This document shows, one piece after another, positions 1-7,823 of a DNA stretch of 64,000 bases. The notes under the pieces were generated by a model. It saw nothing but the letters and a program-made list of their open reading frames with translations. It ran no database searches and was not told the DNA's origin. Source of the DNA: Agarivorans sp. Toyoura001 (GTDB lineage Bacteria > Pseudomonadota > Gammaproteobacteria > Enterobacterales > Celerinatantimonadaceae); NCBI RefSeq assembly GCF_005405585.1, contig NZ_BJEQ01000015.1, positions 43,316 to 107,315 on the forward strand, written 5' to 3'. Position numbers and translations under genes: made by a program. The number at the start of each line of letters is the position of its first letter. Position 1 is the stretch's first letter.

Positions 1-1
1 T

Positions 2-349
2 ATCGCGCTATATGAAGCAGACTGTAAGTTTCATAGTAGCGCCATAGATGGTTTAGATAAGGCCGAGCTGCCTTATCGCTTACTGGCTACCAGTGCAAAC
101 CATAGCGGATTATATGGTATGGTTTCGCAAGGGCTTGCGCTAGCAGCAATGGCGCGATCTAGCAAAGGTGAATTGCAAGAATTGTGCGCTAAAACAATGC
201 CGCCCTTGCCAGCAATTGATATTGTAGTTGTCAGTGCTACCCAGCCTCACTCGGCTTGCGGCAGCGCAGTTATAAAACAAATTTGTGAGCAGTTTCGCCA
301 ACTTGACCCGCTTGTAATAGAGCGTTCAAGGGCGACTGCCATTAGTTGA
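2..349 (+). CDS. LysR-family transcriptional regulator, C-terminal part (cut by window edge)
   Basis: The open frame runs in from the left edge with no stop, so only about the last 115 residues are present. The visible part reads like the end of a LysR substrate-binding domain: a stretch ending ANHSGLYGMVSQGLALAAM matches the usual 'G..VaaGlGia' helix, followed by a basic/polar stretch and a strand around LPAIDIVVVS. The DNA-binding helix-turn-helix would lie outside the window, so target and effector cannot be judged. It ends 28 bases before cheV on the same strand, but nothing suggests they work together. The family call is inferred from the C-terminal pattern alone. Confidence 0.6.
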   Translation: MALYEADCKFHSSAIDGLDKAELPYRLLATSANHSGLYGMVSQGLALAAMARSSKGELQELCAKTMPPLPAIDIVVVSATQPHSACGSAVIKQICEQFRQLDPLVIERSRATAIS

Positions 350-377
350 TCGTTATCCGAAAAAGTAAGGATGCTTC

Positions 378-1322
378 ATGAGTAGCGCCACGAGTCAGAC
401 ACAAGGTTTATTGCATTTTAGGTTGTCGCTAAACCAATTATTTGCAATTGGCACCTTAAAGGTACGAGAGATTGTTCCTTATACTCGGCTTACCGCCCTG
501 CCTCATTCTCATGAGCATGTATTAGGCTCTGCTTCCTTACGTGGGCAAACTATTTCGGTGATTGATATGGCCGCAGCTGTAGGTTATCGGCCGATTGCCG
601 AAGACGAGCGCGATGCCTGTTCAATCATTATTACCGACGTAAGCCGCCAAACGGTAGGTTTTTTGGTGCGTGGTATTGACCGTATTACCGAGTGTCGCTG
701 GCGCGATATCGATCCACCACCAAGCACCTTAGGTAAAGATGCTTACGTAACCGGCGTTACGCGGGTAGACGATAAGCTGATTCAGCTGTTGGATATTGAA
801 AAGCTAATTGCTAGCGTATTTCCAGACGATGAAGACCGAATTCGCGTATCGGTCAGCCTGCCTGATCAAGCTATTCTTAGCCAACTTAAAATTTTGCTGG
901 TGGATGATTCTGCCACGGCGCGTAAGCAGTTATCTAGCGCCCTGGATAGCATTGAAATTGACTATCAAATGGCTAGCGATGGTGCTACTGCTTTTAAAAT
1001 GATGCAGCAATCTGCAGCCGCTGGACAACCGGTAGATGTATTAGTAAGTGATATTGAAATGCCAGGCTTAGATGGTTACGAACTGACGTTTGAAGTGCGT
1101 AGCGACCCCGGTGTAGCAGACGCTTACATTATCTTGCATACCTCACTATCAAGTGAAATTAGCGTAGACCGCGCGAGCCAAGTAGGTGCTGATGAAGCCT
1201 TAACTAAATTTGACGCGGCTGAACTGATCGATGCCATGTTACGCGGCGCGGAACGTGTTTCAGACAGTGAAACAAGGAGCTCCTTAGCAAAAAAGAACGG
1301 AATCCTTGAGGGGATCTTTTAA
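378..1322 (+). CDS. cheV: CheV-type chemotaxis coupling protein (CheW + receiver)
   Basis: CheV couples methyl-accepting receptors to the CheA kinase and is tuned by phosphorylation of its own receiver domain. It acts in the cytoplasm at the receptor array. The 314-residue length is normal. Residues about 12-150 form a CheW domain (LRGQTISVIDM is typical), and residues about 170-290 form a response-regulator receiver. The acidic pair is D176/D177, the phospho-acceptor is D225 in SDIEMPG, and the T255 and K277 switch residues are all present, so it should be phosphorylatable. An AAGGA ribosome-binding site precedes the ATG. No other chemotaxis genes are nearby, which is usual because cheV paralogues are often scattered. 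Which paralogue this is cannot be told. Confidence 0.93.
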   Translation: MSSATSQTQGLLHFRLSLNQLFAIGTLKVREIVPYTRLTALPHSHEHVLGSASLRGQTISVIDMAAAVGYRPIAEDERDACSIIITDVSRQTVGFLVRGIDRITECRWRDIDPPPSTLGKDAYVTGVTRVDDKLIQLLDIEKLIASVFPDDEDRIRVSVSLPDQAILSQLKILLVDDSATARKQLSSALDSIEIDYQMASDGATAFKMMQQSAAAGQPVDVLVSDIEMPGLDGYELTFEVRSDPGVADAYIILHTSLSSEISVDRASQVGADEALTKFDAAELIDAMLRGAERVSDSETRSSLAKKNGILEGIF

Positions 1323-1384
1323 GGCTTTATACCGCGTTAACTGGGCTATGCTTATTAATACTTACTGATAAGCATGGACGGCTT

Positions 1385-2101
1385 ATGCCGCGATTATCCA
1401 TTTTTTTATTGTTGTTTAATACGCCCTTTGTCGCAGCTAGCAATATCAACATCGCCACCGACTTTTGGGAAGATTTCAGTAATCGAAATGGCATCGGCTA
1501 TTATTTTTCATTAGTCGAACGTATTTTCCCCGACTACAGCTATACCGCCCACTTTATGCCCTACCCACGCAGCGTAGCAATGCTAGAAAAACAGCAGGTT
1601 GATCTTGTGTTTGGCGCTTCAGCCGATGAGTTCGATAAGGCCAATTGTTCACAATACTTAATTGAACGTGATGTCACCGATATGCTGGTTTCAGCCACAT
1701 TTGCCAATAGCTATCAATCATTAGACGATTTAGTGGGGAAGCGTGTAGTGTCTCACCTTGGTTACGATTGGGCTGACTCTTTGCCAGAAGGGACAAGCTA
1801 CGATGAGTACTCAGACTTAAGCCAAATGATTAAATTACTTAAAGTTGGCCGTGTAGATGCGATCTTGGATTATCGAGATGATGTTGAGGCATTGCTAGAT
1901 AGCTCTCCGTCACTGAAAGGGGACTTTGCATTTATCGATAGTGTGTTTGGTTATGGCACTACTTTTTGTTTTTCTACCACTGAAAAAGGCGCAATGTTAT
2001 TAAATCAGTTTGAACAAGCCATGCCCTTGCTTATTGAAAGCGGTGAACTTCATCAAATAATGATGGATACAACCGATAGTGATGTAGATTACCCCTACTA
2101 A
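1385..2101 (+). CDS. Periplasmic solute-binding protein, SBP_bac_3-like
   Basis: A 238-residue protein with a probable Sec signal peptide (about residues 1-19, ending VAAS). The mature part has the layout of amino-acid-type binding proteins of ABC transporters: PRSVAMLEKQQVDLVFGAS (ligand-lobe helix and strand), a LDDLVGKRVVSHLGY segment at the lobe hinge, and KVGRVDAILDYRD in lobe 2. No permease or ATPase gene is adjacent, so it is an orphan. Such stand-alone proteins in marine gammaproteobacteria may feed a remote transporter or act as sensors. The ligand is unknown. It follows cheV by 62 bases and could be a separate unit. Confidence 0.7.
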   Translation: MPRLSIFLLLFNTPFVAASNINIATDFWEDFSNRNGIGYYFSLVERIFPDYSYTAHFMPYPRSVAMLEKQQVDLVFGASADEFDKANCSQYLIERDVTDMLVSATFANSYQSLDDLVGKRVVSHLGYDWADSLPEGTSYDEYSDLSQMIKLLKVGRVDAILDYRDDVEALLDSSPSLKGDFAFIDSVFGYGTTFCFSTTEKGAMLLNQFEQAMPLLIESGELHQIMMDTTDSDVDYPY

Positions 2102-2185
2102 CCTTATACATGTTTTGAGGCTTGGACGCCGCTGAGCTTTGCTTTACACTGCTCTGCTAAATAGTTATTCAAAGAGTAGAGTAAG

Positions 2186-3004
2186 ATGCAGGGTCATTTA
2201 TCTAAAATGCGCGCCGAACTGGCCGAGCAAGTACAATATTATTTGCCGGTAGGTGAACAAGAGCTGCACCTTAACCCCCTGATCGGACAATCTTTCGCCT
2301 TTGAATTTACCGGTAACATTCATTGCCGAAACTGCGGTAAAGCCACCAAAAAGAGCTATTCGCAAGGCCATTGTTTTGTTTGTATGCGCAAACTAGCGAG
2401 CTGCGATATGTGCATTATGAAACCCGAAACTTGCCACTATAGCGAAGGAACGTGCCGTGAGCCCGAGTGGGGCGAAACCCACTGTATGATTCCGCACTAT
2501 GTTTATTTAGCGAATACTTCCGGTTTAAAGGTGGGCATTACTCGCCATACTCAAATTCCTACCCGTTGGATTGACCAAGGTGCTACTCAAGCGTTACCTA
2601 TCTTTAAAGTGGCAACACGCCAATTGTCTGGTTTAGTGGAGATTGAATTAGCTAAATTGGTGGCTGATAAAACTAACTGGCGGGCTATGCTAAAAGGCGA
2701 CGCGATTGAATTAGATTTAGTGGCTGAGCGAGAACGATTGTTGCCACAAATTGGTGATGCCTTAGCGGAACTCGCAGAACGTTTTGGTTTAGATTCAATT
2801 ACCGCATTGCCCGACGAGGCGGTGGTAGACTTACACTTTCCAGTTGAACAATACCCAAGCAAAATTAGTAGCTTTAACTTAGATAAAAATCCTTTAGTAG
2901 AAGGTGAGTTACAAGGTATTAAAGGCCAATACTTAATTTTTAACAATGGTGTGATAAACATACGTAAATTTGGATCTTATGAAGTAAAACTGCTTGAATC
3001 CTAG
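2186..3004 (+). CDS. DUF2797 protein: Cys-rich zinc-ribbon region plus nuclease-like motif
   Basis: A 272-residue cytosolic protein that I recognise as DUF2797; no function is established for it. Residues 47-100 hold nine cysteines (47, 50, 63, 66, 73, 76, 83, 90, 100), several in CxxC pairs, so structural zinc sites are likely. Straight after comes VYLANTSGLKVGITR (about residues 106-120) and then PTRWIDQGA. This order recalls the GIY-YIG nuclease fold (strand, short loop, G-x-x-K-[VI]-G-[IF]-T, then R...G). The gene ends 40 bases before the Zrg-type zinc operon and may be co-transcribed with it. The zinc-ribbon reading comes from the cysteine pattern; the nuclease-like reading is my inference. 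Confidence 0.72.
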   Translation: MQGHLSKMRAELAEQVQYYLPVGEQELHLNPLIGQSFAFEFTGNIHCRNCGKATKKSYSQGHCFVCMRKLASCDMCIMKPETCHYSEGTCREPEWGETHCMIPHYVYLANTSGLKVGITRHTQIPTRWIDQGATQALPIFKVATRQLSGLVEIELAKLVADKTNWRAMLKGDAIELDLVAERERLLPQIGDALAELAERFGLDSITALPDEAVVDLHFPVEQYPSKISSFNLDKNPLVEGELQGIKGQYLIFNNGVINIRKFGSYEVKLLES

Positions 3005-3044
3005 TTAGGGTTAGTTGTTTAAGAAGTACACAAGGTAACTGATA

Positions 3045-3329
3045 ATGTTAAATCCCCGCAGGCAACAAGGCATAACTTGGATACTGATTTTTTCAGTATT
3101 TGCCTTTGCCTTGGCGTGGGGCGAGCATCAGGCTGAGCGTTTAGACCCAGATCATTCAGAGCTCCATTGTCAGCTGTGTTTTAACTTAGAAAAACTCGCT
3201 ACTGCCTTGGTTAGTAGCGCCTTAGTGATTGCGTCGTTAATGATTGCGCGGTCTTTTATTGCCGTTAATTACGCTTTTAAAAATGCCCATAGTCTAGCGG
3301 CTAGCGCGCGCTCGCCCCCTGCCATTTAA
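3045..3329 (+). CDS. DUF2607-like small membrane protein, first gene of the Zrg zinc operon
   Basis: A 94-residue protein with two predicted membrane segments (about residues 9-26 and 52-69). The loop between them contains HSELHCQLC, which could bind zinc if it is periplasmic. Its size and place directly before a zrgA-type gene match the DUF2607 proteins found in Vibrio zinc-uptake clusters. The exact role is not known. The family name is from memory and the metal-binding idea comes from the His/Cys motif. A gap of 45 bases separates it from zrgA. Confidence 0.62.
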   Translation: MLNPRRQQGITWILIFSVFAFALAWGEHQAERLDPDHSELHCQLCFNLEKLATALVSSALVIASLMIARSFIAVNYAFKNAHSLAASARSPPAI

Positions 3330-3374
3330 CTAAATCTATATTCTTTTATTTTTAGCTAACAATGGATACCTATA

Positions 3375-4127
3375 ATGACCTTTAAGCCTTTAATTGCGGC
3401 CAGCTTTGGCCTGCTTAGTAGTGCAGCATTTGCACAATCCGCTCACCAACACGGCGTGGCCGAGTTATTTTTTGCCGCCGCTGGTGAGGAGTTGGAAATT
3501 GAAATTCTCTCACCTGCCGACAACTTTTTAGGCTTTGAACATGCGCCTGCCAACGAGCAACAACACCAGATATTGGATGATGCAAAAAAGCAGGCTGCTC
3601 AAGCCATGCAGTTGTTTGTATTTAATGGCGGCCAATGTGAGTTGGAAAAAGTTGGCCAACATTGGGGTGACTTAGACCAAGAAGACGAACATCATGATGA
3701 GCATGCTCATGACAAGCACGATGATCACAAAGACCATGACGATCATGCTCACGACAAGCATGATGAGCACAAAGACCATGACGATCATGCTCACGACAAG
3801 CATGATGAGCACAAAGACCATGACGACCATGCTCACGACAAGCATGATGAGCACAAAGATCATGACGACCATGCTCACGACAAGCATGATGAGCACAAAA
3901 ATCATGATGACCATGATGGGCACGAAGCGCATGGCGAGCATGCTGGCCATTCAGACGTGCGCCTTACCTATCACTTCCACTGTCATGAGTTAGCTGAGCT
4001 AAGCAGCTTCGATTTACAGTTGTTTAACTACTTCCCTCGTATGCAGAAAATTCAGGTGCAGGGAGCGAGTGATCGCGGGCAAGTAGCAATAGAAGCCACA
4101 CCAACGCAAAACAAGGTAAAACTATAG
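3375..4127 (+). CDS. zrgA: ZrgA-type periplasmic zinc-uptake protein (DUF2796), His-rich
   Basis: DUF2796 proteins are named ZrgA after the Vibrio ZrgABCDE zinc importer, where the His-rich protein captures zinc in the periplasm. Here a signal peptide (about residues 1-20, ending AFAQS) is followed by the conserved HQHGVAELFFAAAGEELEIE opening and the SPADNFLGFEHAP motif. A His/Asp/Lys-rich tract spans residues about 97-196, and a C-terminal domain includes YHFHCHELAEL. The tract is built mostly of five tandem copies of the 14-residue unit HAHDKHDEHKDHDD. The stop is one base before the ATG of the ABC ATPase, so translation is probably coupled. Family assignment is firm; zinc as substrate rests on the family and the His content. 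Confidence 0.85.
   Translation: MTFKPLIAASFGLLSSAAFAQSAHQHGVAELFFAAAGEELEIEILSPADNFLGFEHAPANEQQHQILDDAKKQAAQAMQLFVFNGGQCELEKVGQHWGDLDQEDEHHDEHAHDKHDDHKDHDDHAHDKHDEHKDHDDHAHDKHDEHKDHDDHAHDKHDEHKDHDDHAHDKHDEHKNHDDHDGHEAHGEHAGHSDVRLTYHFHCHELAELSSFDLQLFNYFPRMQKIQVQGASDRGQVAIEATPTQNKVKL
3702..3911 (+). repeat. Five tandem 42-bp in-frame repeats in zrgA
   Basis: Five head-to-tail copies of a 42-base unit start at 3702, 3744, 3786, 3828 and 3870. Each encodes the 14-residue unit HAHDKHDEHKDHDD (residues 110-179). Copies differ by a few bases, mostly silent: copy 1 has DDH for DEH, and copy 5 has KNH for KDH. The near identity at DNA level suggests recent expansion by slippage or recombination. The repeat keeps the reading frame, so copy number can vary without breaking the gene. 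Confidence 0.95.
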
Positions 4128-4128
4128 T

Positions 4129-4845
4129 ATGAGCCACTCTGCTTCTCTTTTACGTTTAGATGAAGTGGTGTTTGCGTGGCCGGGTGAACAACACCCGGCT
4201 ATTCACATTCCTCATTTAAACATATCGGCAGCTAGTCACACTTTTATTCATGGGCCAAGTGGTTGTGGTAAATCAACTTTGCTCAGTTTAATCGCGGGAG
4301 TGATTAGTCCACAGCAGGGTTGCTTAACGTTTATGGGAAAAGACTGTGCAAGCCTGCGTGCTGCTCAGCGAGATCAGTTGAGAGCAGATAATATTGGCTA
4401 TGTTTTTCAGCAGTTCAACTTGTTGCCTTATTTGTCAGTGGTAGAGAATGTGGCGCTAGCTTGTCAGTTCTCCAAAGTGCGTAAGCAGCGAGCGTTGAGC
4501 CGTTCAGCCACGATATTAGAAGAAGCACGTCGCTTGTTGGCGCATTTACAGCTGCCCGATAAGCAGCTAGAGCAACCGGTCGGTCAGCTAAGTATTGGCC
4601 AGCAACAAAGGGTGGCGGCTGCGCGTGCAATGATTGGCTCACCGGCACTGATTATTGCTGATGAACCCACTTCTGCTTTGGATAAAACCAACCGTGAACA
4701 TTTCATGAACTTACTCATGGCAGAATTAAGCCACTGCGATAGCAGCTTGTTGTTAGTAAGCCACGACCATGAGCTGGCTGAACGTTTTGAACAAGTGGTG
4801 GATTTACCCAAGTTAAATTTAGGAGGCCAAAATGAGCTTGCTTAA
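4129..4845 (+). CDS. ABC transporter ATPase of the Zrg zinc operon (LolD/MacB-type)
   Basis: A 238-residue ATPase that should power the adjacent FtsX/MacB-type permease. Walker A GPSGCGKST (42-50), Q-loop in VFQQFNLLP (about 92-100), signature LSIGQQQR (154-161; Ile replaces the first Gly of LSGGQ) and Walker B LIIADEP (174-180) are all visible, followed by the H-loop in LLVSHDHE. The sequence is of the LolD/MacB class and not the ZnuC class. It starts one base after zrgA and overlaps the permease gene by 14 bases, with the AGGAGG ribosome-binding site of the next gene inside its 3' end. It probably corresponds to one of the ZrgB-E components, but I am not certain of the letter. Confidence 0.85.
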   Translation: MSHSASLLRLDEVVFAWPGEQHPAIHIPHLNISAASHTFIHGPSGCGKSTLLSLIAGVISPQQGCLTFMGKDCASLRAAQRDQLRADNIGYVFQQFNLLPYLSVVENVALACQFSKVRKQRALSRSATILEEARRLLAHLQLPDKQLEQPVGQLSIGQQQRVAAARAMIGSPALIIADEPTSALDKTNREHFMNLLMAELSHCDSSLLLVSHDHELAERFEQVVDLPKLNLGGQNELA

Positions 4846-6058
4846 ATTAGCCGGACACAGTTTGTGGGCAAGGCGCGGTACTGCCTTACTCAGTTTATTT
4901 ACCATTGCCTTGAGTGTGGCTTTGTTACTCGGTGTTGAAAACCTGCGTACTCAAGCTAAATCGAGCTTTGCCTCTACCATTTCGGGGACCGATCTTATTG
5001 TAGGCGCTCGCAGCGGGCCAACCCAATTATTGCTGTATTCGGTATTTCGTATTGGTAACGCGACGAACAATATTTCATGGGATAGCTATCAAGAGATTGC
5101 CGGTCAAAAATCGGTTAAGTGGTCTATTCCTATTTCCTTGGGGGATTCACACCGAGGTTACCGAGTCATGGGCACCACCAATAGCTTTTTTGAGCACTAT
5201 CAATATGCCAATAAGCAGCCGCTAAGCTTTGCTCAAGGCGAAGCCTTGAACGAAACGTTTGAAGTGGTGCTGGGTGCAGAGGTGGCTCGAAAACTCGGTT
5301 ATAGCTTGGGCGACAAAATTGTAGTTGCGCATGGCATTGCCGCCGTTAGCTTTGTTAATCACGATCAATATCCTTTTGTGGTGAGTGGCATACTCAAACC
5401 TACCGGTACACCAGTAGATCGCACCGTGATAACCTCGCTGGCCGGTATTGAGGCGATTCACTTAGCGCCGCAGGCCACGCCATATAGCGAGCAACAACTT
5501 ACTCCCTCTAGCATTACAGCGATGATGTTAGGCACTCAATCTAAGCTTCAGATATTTAATCTGCAGCGACAAATAAATCAATATAAAGGCGAAGCTCTAT
5601 TAGCGATTTTGCCTGGTGTTGCCCTACAAGAGTTATGGGGAATCTTAAGCATTGCCGAAAGCGCGCTATTGGCAGTGTCGATTTGTGTTGTAATCACTGG
5701 TTTAATGAGCATGTTAACCACTCTTATGGTGAGCCTAAAAGAGCGTCGCCGCGAGATGGCAATATTACGCTCTGTGGGGGCCAAACCTCGGCATATCTTT
5801 GGTTTGCTGTTGATTGAGGCGTTGCTATTGAGTGGGCTGGGGGCAATATTTGGCCTTGCCAGTATGTATCTCATTTTGGGAGCGGCTAAGCCTCTTCTGC
5901 TGAATCAATTTGGCTTTTATTTAACACTTGCTTGGCCAACATTAGAGCAATGGTATTTGCTGTTGGCGGTAGTGGTTGTTGGCTTTATTGCTGGTGTTTT
6001 GCCTGCATGGCGTGCTTATCGTTACTCCCTGAGTGACGGCATGAGCATTAAGATTTAA
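4832..6058 (+). CDS. ABC transporter permease of the Zrg zinc operon (MacB/FtsX-like)
   Basis: A 408-residue integral membrane protein with the MacB/FtsX layout. There is one membrane helix near residues 15-35, a large extracytoplasmic domain (about 40-260), then three membrane helices (about 270-300, 320-350, 370-395). The cytoplasmic loop KERRREMAILRSVGAKPRHIF is the classic coupling element of this permease class. The gene overlaps the ATPase gene and has a strong AGGAGG site, so the two products are made together. MacB-type permeases usually drive mechanical work on periplasmic partners and not classic channel import, which fits an unusual mode of zinc handling with ZrgA. The zinc role is inferred from the operon. 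Confidence 0.85.
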   Translation: MSLLKLAGHSLWARRGTALLSLFTIALSVALLLGVENLRTQAKSSFASTISGTDLIVGARSGPTQLLLYSVFRIGNATNNISWDSYQEIAGQKSVKWSIPISLGDSHRGYRVMGTTNSFFEHYQYANKQPLSFAQGEALNETFEVVLGAEVARKLGYSLGDKIVVAHGIAAVSFVNHDQYPFVVSGILKPTGTPVDRTVITSLAGIEAIHLAPQATPYSEQQLTPSSITAMMLGTQSKLQIFNLQRQINQYKGEALLAILPGVALQELWGILSIAESALLAVSICVVITGLMSMLTTLMVSLKERRREMAILRSVGAKPRHIFGLLLIEALLLSGLGAIFGLASMYLILGAAKPLLLNQFGFYLTLAWPTLEQWYLLLAVVVVGFIAGVLPAWRAYRYSLSDGMSIKI

Positions 6059-6070
6059 TAAGGAAAAATA

Positions 6071-6550
6071 ATGAAACTTGCTTATTACTTAGTTGGTTTA
6101 TTGATGCTCAGCCTACCTGTTCAGGCTGATGGCATTGACGTGTGGGATCAGCTATTACCGGAAAGCGAACGACAAATGGCACTGCCAGAGGTGGACCACA
6201 ATGCGCCAATGGATCAAGCGGGTCAGCAAAACTTAAATGTGAGTGTGAATAAAGAGCTGGACGGCAAACCTATTCGCATTCCTGGCTTTATTGTGCCATT
6301 GGATAGTGAAGGGGAGCTGGTGACTGAATTTTTGCTAGTGCCTTACTTTGGTGCATGTTTGCATTACCCGCCACCGCCGCCTAATCAGATCGTTTATGTT
6401 ACCTATAAACAAGGTTTGCAGTTAGAAGATCTTTGGGAACCGGTATGGGTAGAGGGTACCATTAATACCCAAATTCAAGATGTAGAAGGTGTGGCTACGG
6501 TGGGCTATTCAATTACTGAGCCGCAATCGATAGTGCTGTATACCGACTAA
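6071..6550 (+). CDS. DUF3299 periplasmic protein, last gene of the Zrg zinc operon
   Basis: A 159-residue protein with a signal peptide (residues 1-19, ending VQAD). Its DUF3299 core is marked by IRIPGFIVPLDSEGE and by FGACLHYPPPPPNQIVYV; this Cys-His plus proline run is the family hallmark. DUF3299 genes commonly sit next to ABC transporters of the MacB type. The job is unknown; an accessory periplasmic or membrane-linked factor for the zinc transporter is the natural guess from position. It follows the permease by 12 bases with an AAGGA site. Its stop codon overlaps the 3' end of the opposing DUF6868 gene by four bases. Confidence 0.8.
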   Translation: MKLAYYLVGLLMLSLPVQADGIDVWDQLLPESERQMALPEVDHNAPMDQAGQQNLNVSVNKELDGKPIRIPGFIVPLDSEGELVTEFLLVPYFGACLHYPPPPPNQIVYVTYKQGLQLEDLWEPVWVEGTINTQIQDVEGVATVGYSITEPQSIVLYTD

Positions 6551-6792
6551 TCTAACACTATACCTAGGGCGATATAAGGCACAATATAAAAGGCAATAAT
6601 GGCCGTTTTATAGAGTGCCAAGCCCAGGTAGTGAAAACGGTCAAACTTCTCTACGCTAAGGTTAAACCATTTGGAATGCAGCTTGTACGTCCAGTCGTGG
6701 GCAAGAGTTAAAAAGGCGAACCAATAGAGCAATACCGCTACATTAATCAATGCGCCCCAACCTAGCGCACTGCGAATCAATTCAAGTTCCAT
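6547..6792 (-). CDS. DUF6868-like small membrane protein
   Basis: An 81-residue protein with two hydrophobic segments (about residues 10-30 and 57-79) separated by a polar stretch containing LAHDWTYKLHSKWF and FDRFHYLGLALYK. It resembles the small proteins grouped as DUF6868, with no known role. An AGGGTGAG ribosome-binding site lies just before the ATG, supporting a real gene. It converges on the DUF3299 gene with a four-base overlap. The family name is from memory. Confidence 0.62.
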   Translation of the reverse strand: MELELIRSALGWGALINVAVLLYWFAFLTLAHDWTYKLHSKWFNLSVEKFDRFHYLGLALYKTAIIAFYIVPYIALGIVLD

Positions 6793-6863
6793 GGCTCACC
6801 CTATTGTGCTTTAACACGAATGTTCAATTTACCACGACTACGCGGCGCTGCAAGTGACGAGGC

Positions 6864-7823
6864 TTACTCCACAACAAAGTTCTGTTCAAAAATTAGCTGT
6901 TGTTGCTGATTGAAAATGGCCACTCGCCAATGGCCACGGCTATGCTTATCAAATTGCTTACTGGAATTTGTGCGCCAACGTTGCCCACCAATGGCCAAAT
7001 CTACGCTGGCACGCAAGCGTTCATCTTGGTACCAATGCACTTGAATCTGTTGGTCTTGCATGTTGCGTAGCTCGCTAAATAAGTAGATTTTGCTTTGTTG
7101 GTCTAGCTTCACCACCGTGAGGGAATCTACAGGTTCGCGTTGCTTTATTGCGCTAGTTAATTGCGCGCGGGGTAGCTGTTCAGTAAACCAGTTTACTTGC
7201 TCTGCAGTGGTGACCGGCTGTTCGCTTAATGCTGGAGTTGCAGGCTCTGCTGCTGCCGTTACTGGGTGTTGAGGCTCGTCCGTTATCGCTTCGTTTGCTA
7301 AGGCTTCGTCAGTTCGAAGATTTAACTCATTTTCTGTTTCAGCGCTAGTCGAAGTTGCCGGCTCTAATTCGACTATGGCTTGTATAGCGGGCTGCTCAAT
7401 ATTGTTCGCGCTGAGCGTGTCACTTGGCTGCTGCGCTGATGTTTGTTTTTCTGCAACCTGCTCTATTTCGCTTGTCTGTACTGTCTGTTTAGTCTGAACA
7501 TCTATCAGAATCTCAGTGTTCGTTTCAGGCTCTTGTTTAGGCTGCATTGCTTCACTATCTAGGTTTTCGGTGGTTACTGTTTCCGCTAAATGTACTGGCT
7601 CGCTGCTGGCAGTTTGGGCAGCAAGAGCATTAGAAGGCGCAGGCCAAAATTGCGCGATTAAGCCACCGACAAGCAGTAATAAAAAAAGTACGGCGGCGAC
7701 AATCTTGCGAATGTCGAAAGGAGGTTTAGGTGCTAAAACCTTATCAATGCTGTTTTGTTGTGCGTTCGGCGCGGCAATGGGCGCTGAATTGAGTTGGATT
7801 TTAATGCTTACGTGTTCGGCCAT
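6864..7823 (-). CDS. DUF2914 protein with membrane anchor and long acidic linker
   Basis: A 319-residue protein in three parts: a cytoplasmic N-terminus (1-38), one membrane helix (about 41-62), and a long Glu/Thr/Ala/Gln-rich low-complexity linker (about 65-210). A C-terminal DUF2914 domain (about 212-319) carries the marks KIYLFSELRNMQDQQIQVHW, GGQRWRTNSSKQF and GHWRVAIFNQQQQLIFEQNF. DUF2914 has no assigned biochemical role; it looks like a small beta-rich domain held away from the membrane by the linker. No convincing ribosome-binding site is seen right before this ATG, and no in-frame alternative start lies upstream. It is divergent from puuD. Confidence 0.78.
   Translation of the reverse strand: MAEHVSIKIQLNSAPIAAPNAQQNSIDKVLAPKPPFDIRKIVAAVLFLLLLVGGLIAQFWPAPSNALAAQTASSEPVHLAETVTTENLDSEAMQPKQEPETNTEILIDVQTKQTVQTSEIEQVAEKQTSAQQPSDTLSANNIEQPAIQAIVELEPATSTSAETENELNLRTDEALANEAITDEPQHPVTAAAEPATPALSEQPVTTAEQVNWFTEQLPRAQLTSAIKQREPVDSLTVVKLDQQSKIYLFSELRNMQDQQIQVHWYQDERLRASVDLAIGGQRWRTNSSKQFDKHSRGHWRVAIFNQQQQLIFEQNFVVE

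Noticed and set aside
3005..3060. Zur box before the zrg operon (GTAACTGATAATGTTA)
   Set aside because: The half-sites are in the order TAAC...GTTA, opposite to the Zur palindrome.
3672..3993. Long Met/Thr- or Met/Val-rich frames overlapping zrgA on both strands
   Set aside because: They are by-products of the 42-bp repeat read in other frames; no ribosome-binding sites or sensible protein composition.
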